Shown: one piece after another, positions 24,753-34,220 of the stretch | Numbering within the stretch: position 1 is the first letter of the stretch | How the letters are laid out: every line of letters begins with the position of its first letter | From: Sphingopyxis sp. HIX | GTDB taxonomy: Bacteria > Pseudomonadota > Alphaproteobacteria > Sphingomonadales > Sphingomonadaceae | Reading direction: 5' to 3' | Assembly (NCBI RefSeq): GCF_001468285.1 | Contig: NZ_LNSB01000002.1 | Location: 62,001-126,000 of the forward strand | Length of the DNA: 64,000 nt | The notes under the pieces: generated by a model | The model's database searches: none | What the model was told of the DNA's origin: nothing | Seen by the model: the letters and a program-made list of their open reading frames with translations, nothing else | Program-made: the position numbers and the translations under genes

Positions 24753-25947
24753 AGGCCGAAATGCCCGTGATCGCGCGGCCCAGAATCAGCGCATGGACGT
24801 CGTGCGTGCCCTCATAGGTGTTCACCGTCTCGAGGTTCACCGCGTGGCGGATGACATGATAATCGGCCGAAATGCCGTTCCCGCCGTGCATATCGCGCGC
24901 GACGCGCGCGATATCGAGCGCCTTGCCGCAATTGTTGCGTTTCAGCAGGCTGATCATGTCGGGCGCGACATGCCCCTCGTCGATCAGCCGCCCGACACGC
25001 AGCGCGGTCTGGAGGCCGAGCGCGATCTCGGTGAGCATGTTCGCGAGCTTCAATTGCACGATCTGATTCGCCGCGAGCGGGCGCCCGAACTGCTTGCGCT
25101 CGCCGGTATAATTGCGCGCCGCTTCGTAGCAGAATTCCGCCGCGCCCATCGCGCCCCAGCCGATGCCATAGCGCGCGCGGTTGAGGCAACCGAACGGACC
25201 TTTCAGCCCCGAGACGTGCGGCAGCAGCGCATCCTCGCCGACCTCGACCCCGTCCATCACGATCTCGCCGGTGATCGAGGCGCGCAAGCTGACCTTGCCC
25301 TCGATCTTCGGCGCCGACAGGCCCTTCATGCCCTTTTCGAGGACGAAACCGCGGATCGCGCCGTCGTGCGCGTCGGACTTGGCCCAGACGACGAAGATAT
25401 CGGCGATCGGCGAATTGGTGATCCACATCTTCGCGCCCTTGAGGCGATAACCGCCCTCGATCTTTTCGGCGCGGGTGCGCATGCCGCCGGGGTCGCTGCC
25501 CGCGTCGGGCTCGGTCAGCCCGAAACAGCCGACGAGTTCGCCCGAGATCAGCCCGGGCAGATATTTGCGCTTCTGCTCCTCGCTGCCATAGGCGTTGATC
25601 GGGTGGATCACGAGGCTGCTCTGCACCGAGCAGGCCGAGCGATAGCCCGAATCGATCCGCTCGACCTCGCGCGCGATCAGCCCGTAGCTGACATAGCTGA
25701 GCCCCGCGCCGCCATATTCGGGGTCGACCGTCGCGCCGAGCAGCCCGAGCGCGCCCATTTCGGACATGATCTCGCGGTCGAAGCGCTCCTCGAGAAAGGC
25801 CGAGGTTACCCGCGGCAAGAGCTCGCCTTCGGCATAGGCGCGCGCGGCATCGCGGATCATCCGCTCCTCCTCGCTCAATTGCGCATCGAGCATCAGCGGA
25901 TCGAGCGGGTCGAGCGCGGCGACGCGCTGCGGATCGGCGAGGGCCAT
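24745..25947 (-). CDS. gcdH: Glutaryl-CoA dehydrogenase-type acyl-CoA dehydrogenase
   Basis: GcdH oxidatively decarboxylates glutaryl-CoA to crotonyl-CoA in lysine and tryptophan breakdown, using FAD. The 400-residue protein has [71 protein letters not shown], and the catalytic Glu379 in [19 protein letters not shown]. These match the glutaryl-CoA branch better than straight-chain acyl-CoA dehydrogenases; the arginine in LNRARYGI is typical of that branch. The CoA-transferase gene overlaps its end. Substrate specificity rests on sequence pattern only. Confidence 0.87.
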   Translation of the reverse strand: MALADPQRVAALDPLDPLMLDAQLSEEERMIRDAARAYAEGELLPRVTSAFLEERFDREIMSEMGALGLLGATVDPEYGGAGLSYVSYGLIAREVERIDSGYRSACSVQSSLVIHPINAYGSEEQKRKYLPGLISGELVGCFGLTEPDAGSDPGGMRTRAEKIEGGYRLKGAKMWITNSPIADIFVVWAKSDAHDGAIRGFVLEKGMKGLSAPKIEGKVSLRASITGEIVMDGVEVGEDALLPHVSGLKGPFGCLNRARYGIGWGAMGAAEFCYEAARNYTGERKQFGRPLAANQIVQLKLANMLTEIALGLQTALRVGRLIDEGHVAPDMISLLKRNNCGKALDIARVARDMHGGNGISADYHVIRHAVNLETVNTYEGTHDVHALILGRAITGISAFA

Positions 25948-25992
25948 TGGCTGGGCTTTCTCTTTATGCGAGCGCCCGGGAGGGAACGCGCG

Positions 25993-26904
25993 CTAGGGGG
26001 TGGTCGCGGCCGGGGCTTTTCCGGCCGTCGCGGTCGGCTGGCCGCCGCGCGGCTCCAATATCGCCGCGGTCTCGATCAGGTCAAGCGCGCGGCGCGCCTC
26101 GTGATAGCGGCGCGCGTCGATCAGCCATTCGTTCGCCGCCGCCGCGCCGGGCATCGCCTCGACCTCGGCGATCGCCTTGTCGGCCATGCCGCCCGCGAGG
26201 TAGCGGCGCGCGCGGTCGAGGCGCTCGGTCGCGCGCGGCGACTGGGTGCCCGCGGCGCGCACGACGAACAATTCGCCGAGTTCGCGGCGGATTCCCGTCC
26301 ACAGGCTCGCATCGTCGCCGCTGCGCCCGACGAGTTCGGGGGCAATCGCGTCGAGCTCGGCGCGCAATTGTTCGAGCGTCACCGGGTCGCGCGACGTCTC
26401 GATGATCGTCTTGACGGCATTGGGCTGGTCGTCGCCGAAGCGCAGCCGCAGCTGCGCGTCGAGATAACCCAAGGACAGCCCGCGATCGAGCGCGCGGCGC
26501 ACCGCAAAGGCGACGAGCAGCCCCTCGGCGCGCGAGGCATTGCCCGACGCCGAGGCGGCTTCGAGCGTGATCCGCGACAGCCTTTGTTCGAGTTCGGCGA
26601 CGCGCGCGGGCAAAGTCGAGCCGTCGGCGGGCAGCGCCGCGAGCGGCTGCGGGGTCGTCCCGAGGACCGCGGGCGCCTCGCCCGCGCCGGCCACGGCGAC
26701 CGTGCCGCCAGGAGTTGCCGTGTCGATGACCTTGGCCGCCGGCGCGCCATTGTCGGCCAGGAAGCGATTCATCGCCCAGCCGCCGGCGACGACGCCGACC
26801 AGCAGCAACAGCAGCGCCGCGATTGCCAAGCTGCGGAAAGATGGCCTTTTGCCCGAACCCGCCTCGCCCAATTGGACGGGGTTGTCGTTGCTTTCGATTG
26901 CCAT
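25993..26904 (-). CDS. Mitofilin/Mic60-like inner-membrane protein in the heme cluster
   Basis: The 303-residue protein has a short cytoplasmic N-terminus, one membrane helix (SLAIAALLLLLVGVVAGGWAM, about 22-42), a coiled-coil-prone middle (VAELEQRLSRITLEA) and a C-terminal helical domain with RARRYLAGGMADKAIAEVEA near 240-265, which looks like the mitofilin signature. Alphaproteobacterial Mic60 homologues are known to lie beside heme-synthesis genes, as here 19 bp after hemD. In other species they shape intracytoplasmic membranes; the role in a non-phototroph is open. The protein is short compared with mitochondrial Mic60. Confidence 0.65.
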   Translation of the reverse strand: MAIESNDNPVQLGEAGSGKRPSFRSLAIAALLLLLVGVVAGGWAMNRFLADNGAPAAKVIDTATPGGTVAVAGAGEAPAVLGTTPQPLAALPADGSTLPARVAELEQRLSRITLEAASASGNASRAEGLLVAFAVRRALDRGLSLGYLDAQLRLRFGDDQPNAVKTIIETSRDPVTLEQLRAELDAIAPELVGRSGDDASLWTGIRRELGELFVVRAAGTQSPRATERLDRARRYLAGGMADKAIAEVEAMPGAAAANEWLIDARRYHEARRALDLIETAAILEPRGGQPTATAGKAPAATTP

Positions 26905-26923
26905 AAACCTCTTTCGAACGACC

Positions 26924-27616
26924 CTATTTTTGCGCCTTTTGGCACAAAGCATAAGCCGCTGTCACCATCGCCGCGTCGTCGGGGCGCTCCGTAACGGTAA
27001 CAGCCGCCCAGCCGTCGCCCGCCGCAGTGGCCGCGGCATCGCTGATCGCGACGAGCGACAGATGGCCGCGATGCCCCCCAACCAGCTCGGCGATCCGCGC
27101 CGCGCCGCGCGCCGAATGCGCAAGCAGGATCGCCGGCGCGGCCGTCACCGCTTGCCAGCCGGACGGCGGATCGACCGGGTCGACGGCATAGACGGGCAGC
27201 GGCAGCAGCCGCGCCCCGTGCGCATCGAACGCGGTCCGATCGGACCCGCAAAGCCATAATATATTTGATACTTTCCTGGACGACGCCATGGCGTCGATCA
27301 GCGATTGCGCATCACCTGGACCCGTCATCGCGACGGTCAGGCCCGCCGCCTCCGACGCGGCCGCCGTCGCCGCGCCGACGGCATAAGCCGGAAGCCCTGC
27401 AAGCCTTCCCAGTTCCGGTCCTGCAAGCCGCAACGCCTGCGCGCTCGTCAACAGCAGAGCATCGAAATCGCCCGGATCGGGCGCGTCCCAGCCGACCGCA
27501 TGCGCCGCGAACAGCGGCACCCCCCGCGCATCGAGCCCCATATCCCGCACCCGCGCCACCGTCGCCGCATTGCCCGGTTCGGCGCGCGTGACGAGGACCG
27601 GACCGCTTGGCGTCAT
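26924..27616 (-). CDS. hemD: Uroporphyrinogen-III synthase
   Basis: HemD closes and inverts ring D of hydroxymethylbilane. The 230-residue protein has weak conservation, as usual for HemD, but shows VLVTRAEPGNAATVARVRDM at the start, FDALLLTSAQALR, AYAVGAATAAASEAAGL and ILLAHSARGAARI. Its ATG at 27616 overlaps the hemC stop (ATGA), so the pair is co-translated. A much longer open frame covers it and part of hemC in another frame and was trimmed to this start. Confidence 0.88.
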   Translation of the reverse strand: MTPSGPVLVTRAEPGNAATVARVRDMGLDARGVPLFAAHAVGWDAPDPGDFDALLLTSAQALRLAGPELGRLAGLPAYAVGAATAAASEAAGLTVAMTGPGDAQSLIDAMASSRKVSNILWLCGSDRTAFDAHGARLLPLPVYAVDPVDPPSGWQAVTAAPAILLAHSARGAARIAELVGGHRGHLSLVAISDAAATAAGDGWAAVTVTERPDDAAMVTAAYALCQKAQK

Positions 27617-28566
27617 GCCGCGAAGAGCCGTCGCACGGATTCGGGCGCCTCGCCGAGCAGCCGCGCGGCGAGCCTTTCGGGCGCATCGTCCCGATCGACC
27701 AGCGTCCAGCCCGCGACATGTTCGCGCCCGTCCTCCGAGAAGAGCTCGGCGTCGAGCCGCAGCGCGCCATCGGCCTGCCACGCCGCATGCGCCGCGACCG
27801 GCGAGCGGCAATCGCCGCCGAGCGCCGCGAGCAAGGCGCGCTCGGCCGCGACCGCGCGGTGCGTCGGGCCATGGTCGACCGCCGCGAGCAGGGCGCGCGT
27901 CGCCGCATCGTCGCTGCGGCACTCGATCCCGATCGCCCCCTGCGACGCCGCGGGCAACAGCATCTTCGAATCCTGCACCACCCCGATCTCGAACATCCCC
28001 AGCCGGTCGAGCCCCGCCGCCGCGAGCAAAGTGGCATCGACCTCGCCCGCCGCCAGCTTGGCGAGCCGCGTCTGGACGTTGCCGCGCAGCAGCATGGTTT
28101 CGATATCGCCGCGCAGCCGCTGCACCTGCGCCGCGCGCCGCGGGCTGCTCGTGCCGAGCCTTGCGCCCGTCGGCAGCGCGTCGATCGTCGCCGCGACGAT
28201 CCCCTCGCGCACCACCAGCCGGTCGCGCGGGTCGGCGCGCTCGAGCATCGCGCCGAGGAAAAAGCGCGCATCGCGCAAGGTCTCGACATCCTTCAAACTG
28301 TGCACCGCGATATCGATCGTCCCCGCATCGAGCGCGGCGTCGAGCTCGCGCGTCCACAGCGCCTTGCCCCCGACCTCGGCGAGCGCGCGGTCCTGGATGC
28401 GGTCGCCGGTCGCAGTCATCGGCACGATTTCGAGCGCGGCGGGATCGAGCCCATGCGCGCGCACGAGCGCCGCCGCCGCCATATCGGCCTGCGCGCGCGC
28501 CAGCGGCGAGGCACGCGTTCCGATGCGTAGCGGGCGGTCGGGGGTCGGAAGCGGGATCGAAGCCAT
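27613..28566 (-). CDS. hemC: Porphobilinogen deaminase (hydroxymethylbilane synthase)
   Basis: HemC polymerises four porphobilinogens into hydroxymethylbilane, using a dipyrromethane cofactor on a Cys. The 317-residue protein has LRIGTRASPLARAQA, AVHSLKDVETLRDA, LGTSSPRRAAQVQRLRGD, LRGNVQTRLAKL and the cofactor Cys253 in ALGGDCRSPVAAHA. The stop overlaps the hemD start. It is divergent from tsaD, with repeat copy C between them. Confidence 0.95.
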   Translation of the reverse strand: MASIPLPTPDRPLRIGTRASPLARAQADMAAAALVRAHGLDPAALEIVPMTATGDRIQDRALAEVGGKALWTRELDAALDAGTIDIAVHSLKDVETLRDARFFLGAMLERADPRDRLVVREGIVAATIDALPTGARLGTSSPRRAAQVQRLRGDIETMLLRGNVQTRLAKLAAGEVDATLLAAAGLDRLGMFEIGVVQDSKMLLPAASQGAIGIECRSDDAATRALLAAVDHGPTHRAVAAERALLAALGGDCRSPVAAHAAWQADGALRLDAELFSEDGREHVAGWTLVDRDDAPERLAARLLGEAPESVRRLFAA

Positions 28567-28610
28567 GCGGTGCTGCTAGGGCTTCGGGCTGCGAAAGGAA
28601 AGAAGAAGGG

Positions 28611-28776
28611 ATTCGCGCAGAGGCGCCGAGGGCGCAGAGATTTTCTTTGTTCACGCGGAGGCGCGGAGAAAAGGATTGACGGCTCCGCCGCTTCTTCTCT
28701 CTGCGCCTCTGCGCGCATTCCAAATACGCCCAGCCTCGACGCGAAAACCCTCCGTGTCTCCGCGCCTCCGCGTGAA
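28611..28776. repeat. Dispersed nested inverted repeat, copy C (hemC/tsaD gap)
   Basis: The structure matches copy A: an outer GCGCAGAGGCGCCGAGGGCG arm and an inner TTCACGCGGAGGCGCGGAGA arm, each with a complementary partner to the right (CTCTGCGCCTCTGCGCG and TCTCCGCGCCTCCGCGTGAA). It again fills a gap between two divergent genes. Confidence 0.8.
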
Positions 28777-28821
28777 CCCCTTCCAACCCCAGCCTTGCAG
28801 GACTAAGAGGCGCGCAAGATT

Positions 28822-29856
28822 ATGACTCTCATCCTCGGCCTCGAATCGAGCTGCGACGAAACCGCGGCGGCGCTCGTCGACAGCGAACGGACTATCCTCG
28901 CGCACCGCGTCGCGGGGCAGGAGGCCGATCATGCGCCCTATGGCGGGGTCGTGCCCGAGATCGCCGCGCGCGCGCATGTCGACCGGCTCGCGCCCATCGT
29001 CGAACGCGTGCTCGCCGACGCGGGCAAGACGCTCGCCGACGTCGATGCGATCGCGGCGACCGCGGGCCCCGGACTGATCGGCGGCGTCATGGTCGGGCTC
29101 GTCACCGGCAAGGCGCTCGCGCACGCCGCGGGCAAGCCGCTGATCGCGGTCAACCATCTCGAGGGCCACGCCCTCTCACCGCGCCTCGCCGACCCCAGCC
29201 TCGAATTCCCCTATCTGCTGCTGCTCGTCTCGGGCGGGCATTGCCAGCTGCTGCTGGTGCGGGGTGTCGGCGACTATCGCCGCCTTGCCACCACGATCGA
29301 CGACGCCGCGGGCGAGGCCTTCGACAAGACGGCGAAATTGCTCGGGCTCGGTTATCCCGGCGGCCCGGCGGTCGAGCGCGTCGCCAAGGACGGCGATCCG
29401 AAGGCCGTGCCCTTTCCGCGCCCGCTCGTCGGCAGCGCCGAGCCGCATTTCTCCTTCGCGGGGCTCAAGAGCGCGGTCGTGCGCGCCGTGGCGTCGGGGC
29501 AGCACAACACCCCCGACCTCGCCGCCTCGTTCCAGCAGGCGGTGGTCGACTGCCTGGTCGACCGCAGCCGCATCGCGCTCGCCGCCTGCCCCGAAGCCAG
29601 TGCCTTCGTCGTCGCGGGCGGGGTCGCGGCGAACGGCGCGATCCGCACCGCGCTCACCGAGCTCGCGGCGCGCTTCGACAAGGTCTTCGTCGCGCCGCCA
29701 CTGTGGCTCTGCACCGACAATGGCGCGATGATCGCCTGGGCGGGCGCCGAGCGCTTCGCCGCGGGGCTCACCGATCCGCTGGGCATCCCCGCGCGCCCGC
29801 GCTGGCCGCTCGATCCCGAGGCGGAAGCGGTGCGCGGCGCCGGAGTCAAAGCATGA
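28822..29856 (+). CDS. tsaD: tRNA N6-threonylcarbamoyladenosine transferase subunit TsaD
   Basis: TsaD transfers the threonylcarbamoyl group to A37 of ANN-decoding tRNAs. The 344-residue protein has the ASKHA-fold start [18 protein letters not shown], the block [17 protein letters not shown], the metal-binding His pair in NHLEGHAL (112 and 116), [14 protein letters not shown] and the C-terminal [12 protein letters not shown]. The start is the ATG at 28822. It overlaps gpsA (ATGA), a common alphaproteobacterial pairing. Confidence 0.95.
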   Translation: MTLILGLESSCDETAAALVDSERTILAHRVAGQEADHAPYGGVVPEIAARAHVDRLAPIVERVLADAGKTLADVDAIAATAGPGLIGGVMVGLVTGKALAHAAGKPLIAVNHLEGHALSPRLADPSLEFPYLLLLVSGGHCQLLLVRGVGDYRRLATTIDDAAGEAFDKTAKLLGLGYPGGPAVERVAKDGDPKAVPFPRPLVGSAEPHFSFAGLKSAVVRAVASGQHNTPDLAASFQQAVVDCLVDRSRIALAACPEASAFVVAGGVAANGAIRTALTELAARFDKVFVAPPLWLCTDNGAMIAWAGAERFAAGLTDPLGIPARPRWPLDPEAEAVRGAGVKA

Positions 29857-30860
29857 CACGTGAAGGCGTGACGTCGTGCAGCAATTTCGGCGTGGTCGGC
29901 GGCGGCGCCTGGGGCACCGCGCTCGCGCAATTGCTCGCCGCCGATGGCGCGCCGGTGCAGCTCTGGGTGCGCGAGGCCGACGTCGTGGCGGCGATCAATA
30001 GCGAGCATCGCAACCCGCTCTTCCTGCCCGGCGCCACGCTCGCCCCCTCGCTCACCGCAACCGGCGACCTAGCCGAGCTCGCGACCTGCGACGCGCTGCT
30101 GATCGTCGTCCCGGTGCCCTATATGCGCGCGGTACTGGCCGACCTGCCGCCGGGCGATGCGCCGCTGATCCTGTGCAGCAAGGGCATGGAGGCGGGCAGC
30201 TTCGCCTTCCCCGTCGATATCGCGCGCGACGTGGCACCAAGCCGCCCCGTCGCGGTGCTGTCGGGCCCGACCTTCGCACACGAGGTCGCCGCCGGGCTGC
30301 CGACCGCAATCACCCTCGCCGCCGCGGACCCCGCGCTCGCCGATGCGCTGGCGCAGGCGATCGCGCGCCCGCATTTCCGCCCTTATGTCTCGACCGACGT
30401 GACCGGCGCCGAGATCGGCGGCGCGGTCAAGAATATCCTCGCGATCGCGAGCGGCATCGTCGACGGCGCCGGGCTCGGGCTCAACGCGCGCGCGGCGCTG
30501 ATCAGCCGCGGCTTCGCCGAAATGTCGCGCTTCGGCCTCGCGCGCGGCGCCGAGGCCGAGACGCTCGCCGGGCTCGCCGGGCTCGGCGACCTGATCCTCA
30601 CCTGCACCTCGGCCAATTCGCGCAACTTCGCGCTCGGCCAGGGGCTCGGGCGCGGCGAGGAAGCCGCGGTGCTGATGGCCGACCGCCGCACGGTTGCAGA
30701 GGGGGCGTTCAGCGCGCCCGTCGTGGCCGCCGCGGCGCGCGCCGACGGCATCGACATGCCGATCACCGACGCGGTGGCGCGGCTCGTCGCGGGCGAGATC
30801 CGCGCGACCGAGGCCATTCAGGCGCTGCTCAGCCGCCCGCTGCGACGCGAGGGCCGGTGA
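29853..30860 (+). CDS. gpsA: Glycerol-3-phosphate dehydrogenase [NAD(P)+]
   Basis: GpsA makes sn-glycerol-3-phosphate from dihydroxyacetone phosphate for phospholipid synthesis. The 335-residue protein has the NAD-binding motif [67 protein letters not shown], the active-site Lys in [18 protein letters not shown], and [14 protein letters not shown]. The start overlaps the tsaD stop. A flippase gene follows after 76 bp. Confidence 0.95.
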   Translation: MTREGVTSCSNFGVVGGGAWGTALAQLLAADGAPVQLWVREADVVAAINSEHRNPLFLPGATLAPSLTATGDLAELATCDALLIVVPVPYMRAVLADLPPGDAPLILCSKGMEAGSFAFPVDIARDVAPSRPVAVLSGPTFAHEVAAGLPTAITLAAADPALADALAQAIARPHFRPYVSTDVTGAEIGGAVKNILAIASGIVDGAGLGLNARAALISRGFAEMSRFGLARGAEAETLAGLAGLGDLILTCTSANSRNFALGQGLGRGEEAAVLMADRRTVAEGAFSAPVVAAAARADGIDMPITDAVARLVAGEIRATEAIQALLSRPLRREGR

Positions 30861-30936
30861 GGTCATCGCCGCGATTGCCTGCCCCCCGCCGCCGCGCTAG
30901 TCTGCGCGCCGGGGAGAAGCAGAAGGGGCGCCAGGC

Positions 30937-32481
30937 TTGAGCCAGACGGACAGCGCGGCACCGACCGCCCCCGACGTGCCTCCTGCACCGCCGGAGCGCG
31001 ACGCCGACACCGCCGCGCTCGCCAAGGGTGGGCGTACCAACTTCTTCGGCTTCATCCTGCGCCTCGTCGCGCGCCTGCCCTTCCTCTATGTCGCCGGCCG
31101 CTGGTACGGACCCGAGGCGGTCGGGCGCTTCGCCTTCGCGGTGCTCGTGATCGAACTCGTCGCGCAGCTCTCGACGCTGGGGCTCAAGCGCGGCCTCGCC
31201 GAGCAGCTCAGCAAACCCGGCGCCGATCCGCGCACCACCGTGTGGGACGGCATGTTCGTGGCCTTCCTCGCCTCGGCGCTCGGCTCGGCGGTGCTCCTCC
31301 TCTTCCCGCAATTCATGTTCCCCAGCGGCTCGATCAGCGCATCCGACCGTTTCATGGCGCTGCTCGTCTTCGCGATCGCGGGGACCGAGATCGCGCTCGC
31401 CGCCTGCGCCTATCGTTTCGACATCGGCGCGACGGTGCGCGCGCGCGCGGTGGTCGAACCCTGGGTGATCAGCCTCGGTGCGGCCGCCTTCTGGTATGTC
31501 TCGCCCCCCGACGGGCTGATGCTCTCTTATGCCGCGGCGATGCTCGGCGCCTTCGCGACCGCGCTGTGGCCGATGATCCGCCATTATGGCGGCCCCGGCG
31601 TGTGGCGGCCGCAGCCGACGCACCTCATCGGCCTCGCGCGCCGCAACGCGCCGCTCGCCGCCGCCGATGCGATCGAATGGGGCACGCGCCGCCTCGACCT
31701 CTTCATCCTCGGCCAGTTCACCTCACCGACGATCTACGGCATCTATTATATGGCGCAGCAGGTCGCCTCGCTGCCGCAGAAACTCAAGACCAGCTTCGAA
31801 CCGATCCTGGGCCCGGTGATCACGCGCAACCTCGCCGAAAAGAAGCTTGCCGCCGTGGCGGCACAAGTGAGCCAGGTCGGTTTCTGGATCATCGCCGCGC
31901 AGGCGGGCGTCGCGCTCGCGCTCGGCATCCCGGGCGAGGCGGTGATGGGACTCGTCGGCCCCCAGTTCGTCGGCGGTACCGGCGCGCTCGCGTTCCTGCT
32001 CGCCGCCGAGGTCGTCGCGGCGACCGCCGTCGTCAGCGAGGCGGCGCTCGTCTATGTCGCGCGCCACCGCAATCTGCTGATCAGCCTCGCGACGCTCGCG
32101 CTGCAGGCGGCGCTCAGTGTCGGCTTCATCCTGATCGCGCGCGCGATGGGATGGCCGCCGATATTCTACGCCGGTGCGGTCGCGCTCGCGCTGATGCTCG
32201 CGCTCGGCTTTGCGTCGCTGGTCAAGGCGCGGCTGCTCTCGAAGATCCTCGACGCGCCGGTGAACAGCCTGCGCTGGGCGCTGGTCTGGGCGACCGGGGG
32301 CGCCGCGGTGCTCGGCTGGGGCGCGACGCAGCTCCCCGAATGGGCGGAATTGCTGATCGGCGTGCCCGTCATCCTCGGCATTTATGCCTGGCTGATCTGG
32401 ACGCGCGGTTTCGGCCCCGCCGACCGCGCATTGTTCCGCAAGCATCCCGAGCCGGCGACCGAAGCCGCCGGCCCGGGCTAG
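30937..32481 (+). CDS. Polysaccharide/oligosaccharide flippase-like membrane protein
   Basis: This 514-residue protein has a Pro/Ala/Asp-rich N-terminus (about 30 residues) and 12 to 14 predicted membrane helices, in the pattern of Wzx/MATE-like oligosaccharide flippases: NFFGFILRLVARLPFLYVAG, FVLVIELVAQLSTLG-like blocks and EWGTRRLDLFILGQFTSPTI. These move lipid-linked sugars across the inner membrane. The start is a TTG at 30937; the next Met is near residue 105, which would remove the first helices. A ribosome-binding AGAAGGGG lies 10 bp upstream. The glycan module at 40748-44508 is the nearest gene set with a related role. Confidence 0.78.
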   Translation: MSQTDSAAPTAPDVPPAPPERDADTAALAKGGRTNFFGFILRLVARLPFLYVAGRWYGPEAVGRFAFAVLVIELVAQLSTLGLKRGLAEQLSKPGADPRTTVWDGMFVAFLASALGSAVLLLFPQFMFPSGSISASDRFMALLVFAIAGTEIALAACAYRFDIGATVRARAVVEPWVISLGAAAFWYVSPPDGLMLSYAAAMLGAFATALWPMIRHYGGPGVWRPQPTHLIGLARRNAPLAAADAIEWGTRRLDLFILGQFTSPTIYGIYYMAQQVASLPQKLKTSFEPILGPVITRNLAEKKLAAVAAQVSQVGFWIIAAQAGVALALGIPGEAVMGLVGPQFVGGTGALAFLLAAEVVAATAVVSEAALVYVARHRNLLISLATLALQAALSVGFILIARAMGWPPIFYAGAVALALMLALGFASLVKARLLSKILDAPVNSLRWALVWATGGAAVLGWGATQLPEWAELLIGVPVILGIYAWLIWTRGFGPADRALFRKHPEPATEAAGPG

Positions 32482-32485
32482 ACGC

Positions 32486-32740
32486 TTATTTCACTGCTTC
32501 CTGCGCCGCGTCGCCGACATCCTGCGCGGCATCGCCGACCTTTTGCGCCGCTTCGGTGATCGCACCGGTCTCGGCCTTTTCATTGCCGAGGAACTGGAAG
32601 GCGAAGAAACCCGCGATCACGACGACGACCAGCAGCATAAGCATGCCGATCCCGCCGCCGCGGCGCGGTTCGCGTTCGACGATCGTCGTGGTGTGCGTCG
32701 TGCCGTCAGGCTCGCGCGTGGTATGAATCTCATCGGCCAT
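32486..32740 (-). CDS. Small single-pass membrane protein, unknown
   Basis: The 84-residue protein has a polar N-terminus (MADEIHTTREPDGTTHTTTI), a Gly-rich turn, one membrane helix (IGMLMLLVVVVIAGFFAFQF, about 31-50) and a C-terminal amphipathic tail with near-repeats AAQKVGDAAQDVGDAAQEA. A strong GGAGG ribosome binding site precedes the ATG. The tail resembles short YtxH/apolipoprotein-like repeats and may bind membrane or a partner. It converges on the flippase gene with a 4-bp gap. I do not recognise the family. Confidence 0.75.
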   Translation of the reverse strand: MADEIHTTREPDGTTHTTTIVEREPRRGGGIGMLMLLVVVVIAGFFAFQFLGNEKAETGAITEAAQKVGDAAQDVGDAAQEAVK

Positions 32741-32796
32741 AAGAGCCTCCTATCCATCTGATGGCGGATAGGACGCGTCAAATCGTGATTTGTTCC

Positions 32797-32873
32797 GGCA
32801 CCGGCCCGCTCCCCCACCGGCCTCCCCGACGATAGTAACCTGGGGAGGCCGGGTGGGGGAGCGGGCCGGTGCC
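32797..32873. repeat. Long near-perfect inverted repeat (stem about 31 bp)
   Basis: A 31-nt left arm starting GGCACCGGCCCGCTCCCCCA (32797-32827) pairs with a 32-nt right arm ending GGGCCGGTGCC (32842-32873); one extra G is the only mismatch. The loop is 14 nt. It lies in the leftward gap between the kinase stop (32901) and the start of the small membrane protein gene. It could end kinase transcription, but has no U tract. Confidence 0.8.
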
Positions 32874-32900
32874 GAATTCCGCGTCAGCGGAAAGGATGTC

Positions 32901-33899
32901 CTAGCCCAGCCGCGCCGCGACCTTCGCCTTGAGGTCGGTCTGCGCGCGCGGGCCGACCTGCGCGATGATTTCGCGTGCGCACACCGCGCCCATCGTCAGG
33001 CAGTCGGCGATCGGGCGCCCTTCGGCCAGACCCGACAGGAAACCCGCGGCGAACAGGTCGCCCGCGCCGGTGGTGTCGACCACCGTTTCGATCGGCTCGG
33101 CCGAGACTTCGGTGCGCGTGCCGTCGGTCACCGCGACCGCGCCATGCTCGCCGCGCGTCGCGACGAGCAAAGGCACTTCGGCGGCGACCTTCGCCAGCGC
33201 GGCTTCGAAATCGCCTTCCTGCGCCAGCTCGAGCAGCTCGGCCTCGTTGGCAAAGAGGATGTCGATCTCGCGCGCCGCCATCATGCGGCGGAAATCCTCG
33301 CCATGCCCCATGACCACGAAGGTGTCCGACAGCGTGAAGGCGACGCGGCGGCCCGCGGCGCGCGCGAGGCCGATCGCCTCGGCCATCGCCGCGCGCGAGG
33401 CGTCGGCGTTCCACAAATAGCCCTCGAGATAGAGGATGTCGGCGTCGGCGATCAGCGCCGCGTCGAGCGATTCGCGCCCCAGGCTCTGCGAGGCGCCGAG
33501 GAAGGTGTTCATCGTCCGCTGCCCGTCGGGGGTGACGAGGATCAGGCAGCGCGCGGTCGGCGCGCCGTCCGCCGCCGCCGGCGTGTCGAACGCGACGCCG
33601 AGCGAGGTCAGGTCGTGGGTGAACACCTGGCCAAGCTGGTCGTCGGCGACCTGCCCGATGAAGCCGCAATTGCGCCCGAGCGCGGCCATGCCCGCCAGCG
33701 TGTTCGCGGCGCTGCCGCCCGACATCTCGACCGCGGGGCCCATCGCGGCATAGAGCCGCTCGGCCTCGTCGGCGTCGATCAGCCGCATCGACCCTTTGAC
33801 CAGCTTTTCGGCCTCGATCAGCTCGTCGGAGGCGCGGGCAAGGACGTCGACGATGGCATTGCCGATGGCAACGACGTCGAAACGGGCGGTGGAGGCCAT
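32901..33899 (-). CDS. PfkB-family sugar kinase, probably adenosine kinase
   Basis: The 332-residue protein begins MASTARFDVVAIGNAIVDVL and carries the PfkB signature 1 block SGGSAANTLAGMAALG (near 60-75) and signature 2 DTTGAGDLFAAGFLSG, with the catalytic Asp281. NEAEL and the N-terminal region fit the adenosine kinase clade of alphaproteobacteria, which recycles adenosine to AMP. Close PfkB relatives act on ribose or fructose, so the substrate is a strong guess only. It is divergent from the EI24-like gene, with repeat copy D between. Confidence 0.82.
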   Translation of the reverse strand: MASTARFDVVAIGNAIVDVLARASDELIEAEKLVKGSMRLIDADEAERLYAAMGPAVEMSGGSAANTLAGMAALGRNCGFIGQVADDQLGQVFTHDLTSLGVAFDTPAAADGAPTARCLILVTPDGQRTMNTFLGASQSLGRESLDAALIADADILYLEGYLWNADASRAAMAEAIGLARAAGRRVAFTLSDTFVVMGHGEDFRRMMAAREIDILFANEAELLELAQEGDFEAALAKVAAEVPLLVATRGEHGAVAVTDGTRTEVSAEPIETVVDTTGAGDLFAAGFLSGLAEGRPIADCLTMGAVCAREIIAQVGPRAQTDLKAKVAARLG

Positions 33900-33989
33900 G
33901 AAAATTCCTGTCGATGATGGGAAAAAGATTGCGCGCGGCTTTAGGGACGGCGGCGCTTCTTGGCAAGTTGGCGACGGCGCAGCGATTTA

Positions 33990-34166
33990 TTCGCGCAGAG
34001 GCGCAGAGGGCGCAGAGAAAAGGTTCACGCGGAGACGCGGAGGCGCGGAGAAGAGAAGAGAATGGCGGCTTCGCCGCCCTTAATCCTTCTTTCTCTGCGG
34101 TCTCTGCGCCTCTGCGCGAATCCTCTTCTCTTCTTTCTCTCCGCGCCTCCGCGTCTCCGCGTGAAC
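33990..34166. repeat. Dispersed nested inverted repeat, copy D (kinase/EI24 gap)
   Basis: The same design as copies A and C: outer arm TTCGCGCAGAGGCGCAGAGG and inner arm TTCACGCGGAGACGCGGAGG on the left, a central GGCGGCTTCGCCGCC stem, and complementary arms on the right ending in CTCCGCGTGAA at 34166. It fills the gap between two divergent genes. Confidence 0.8.
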
Positions 34167-34220
34167 AATTGGCGGCGTCTGACGCTTGACGCATAGCCTC
34201 CGTCCGCGCCATCCCGTACC

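Noticed and set aside
24730-26994. A 754-codon open frame on the plus strand
   Set aside because: It runs antisense to gcdH and the Mic60-like gene, which have clear family motifs.
26924-28786. 620-codon frame covering hemD
   Set aside because: Its N-terminal part is a shadow of hemC in another frame and of a repeat; only the hemD part is coding.
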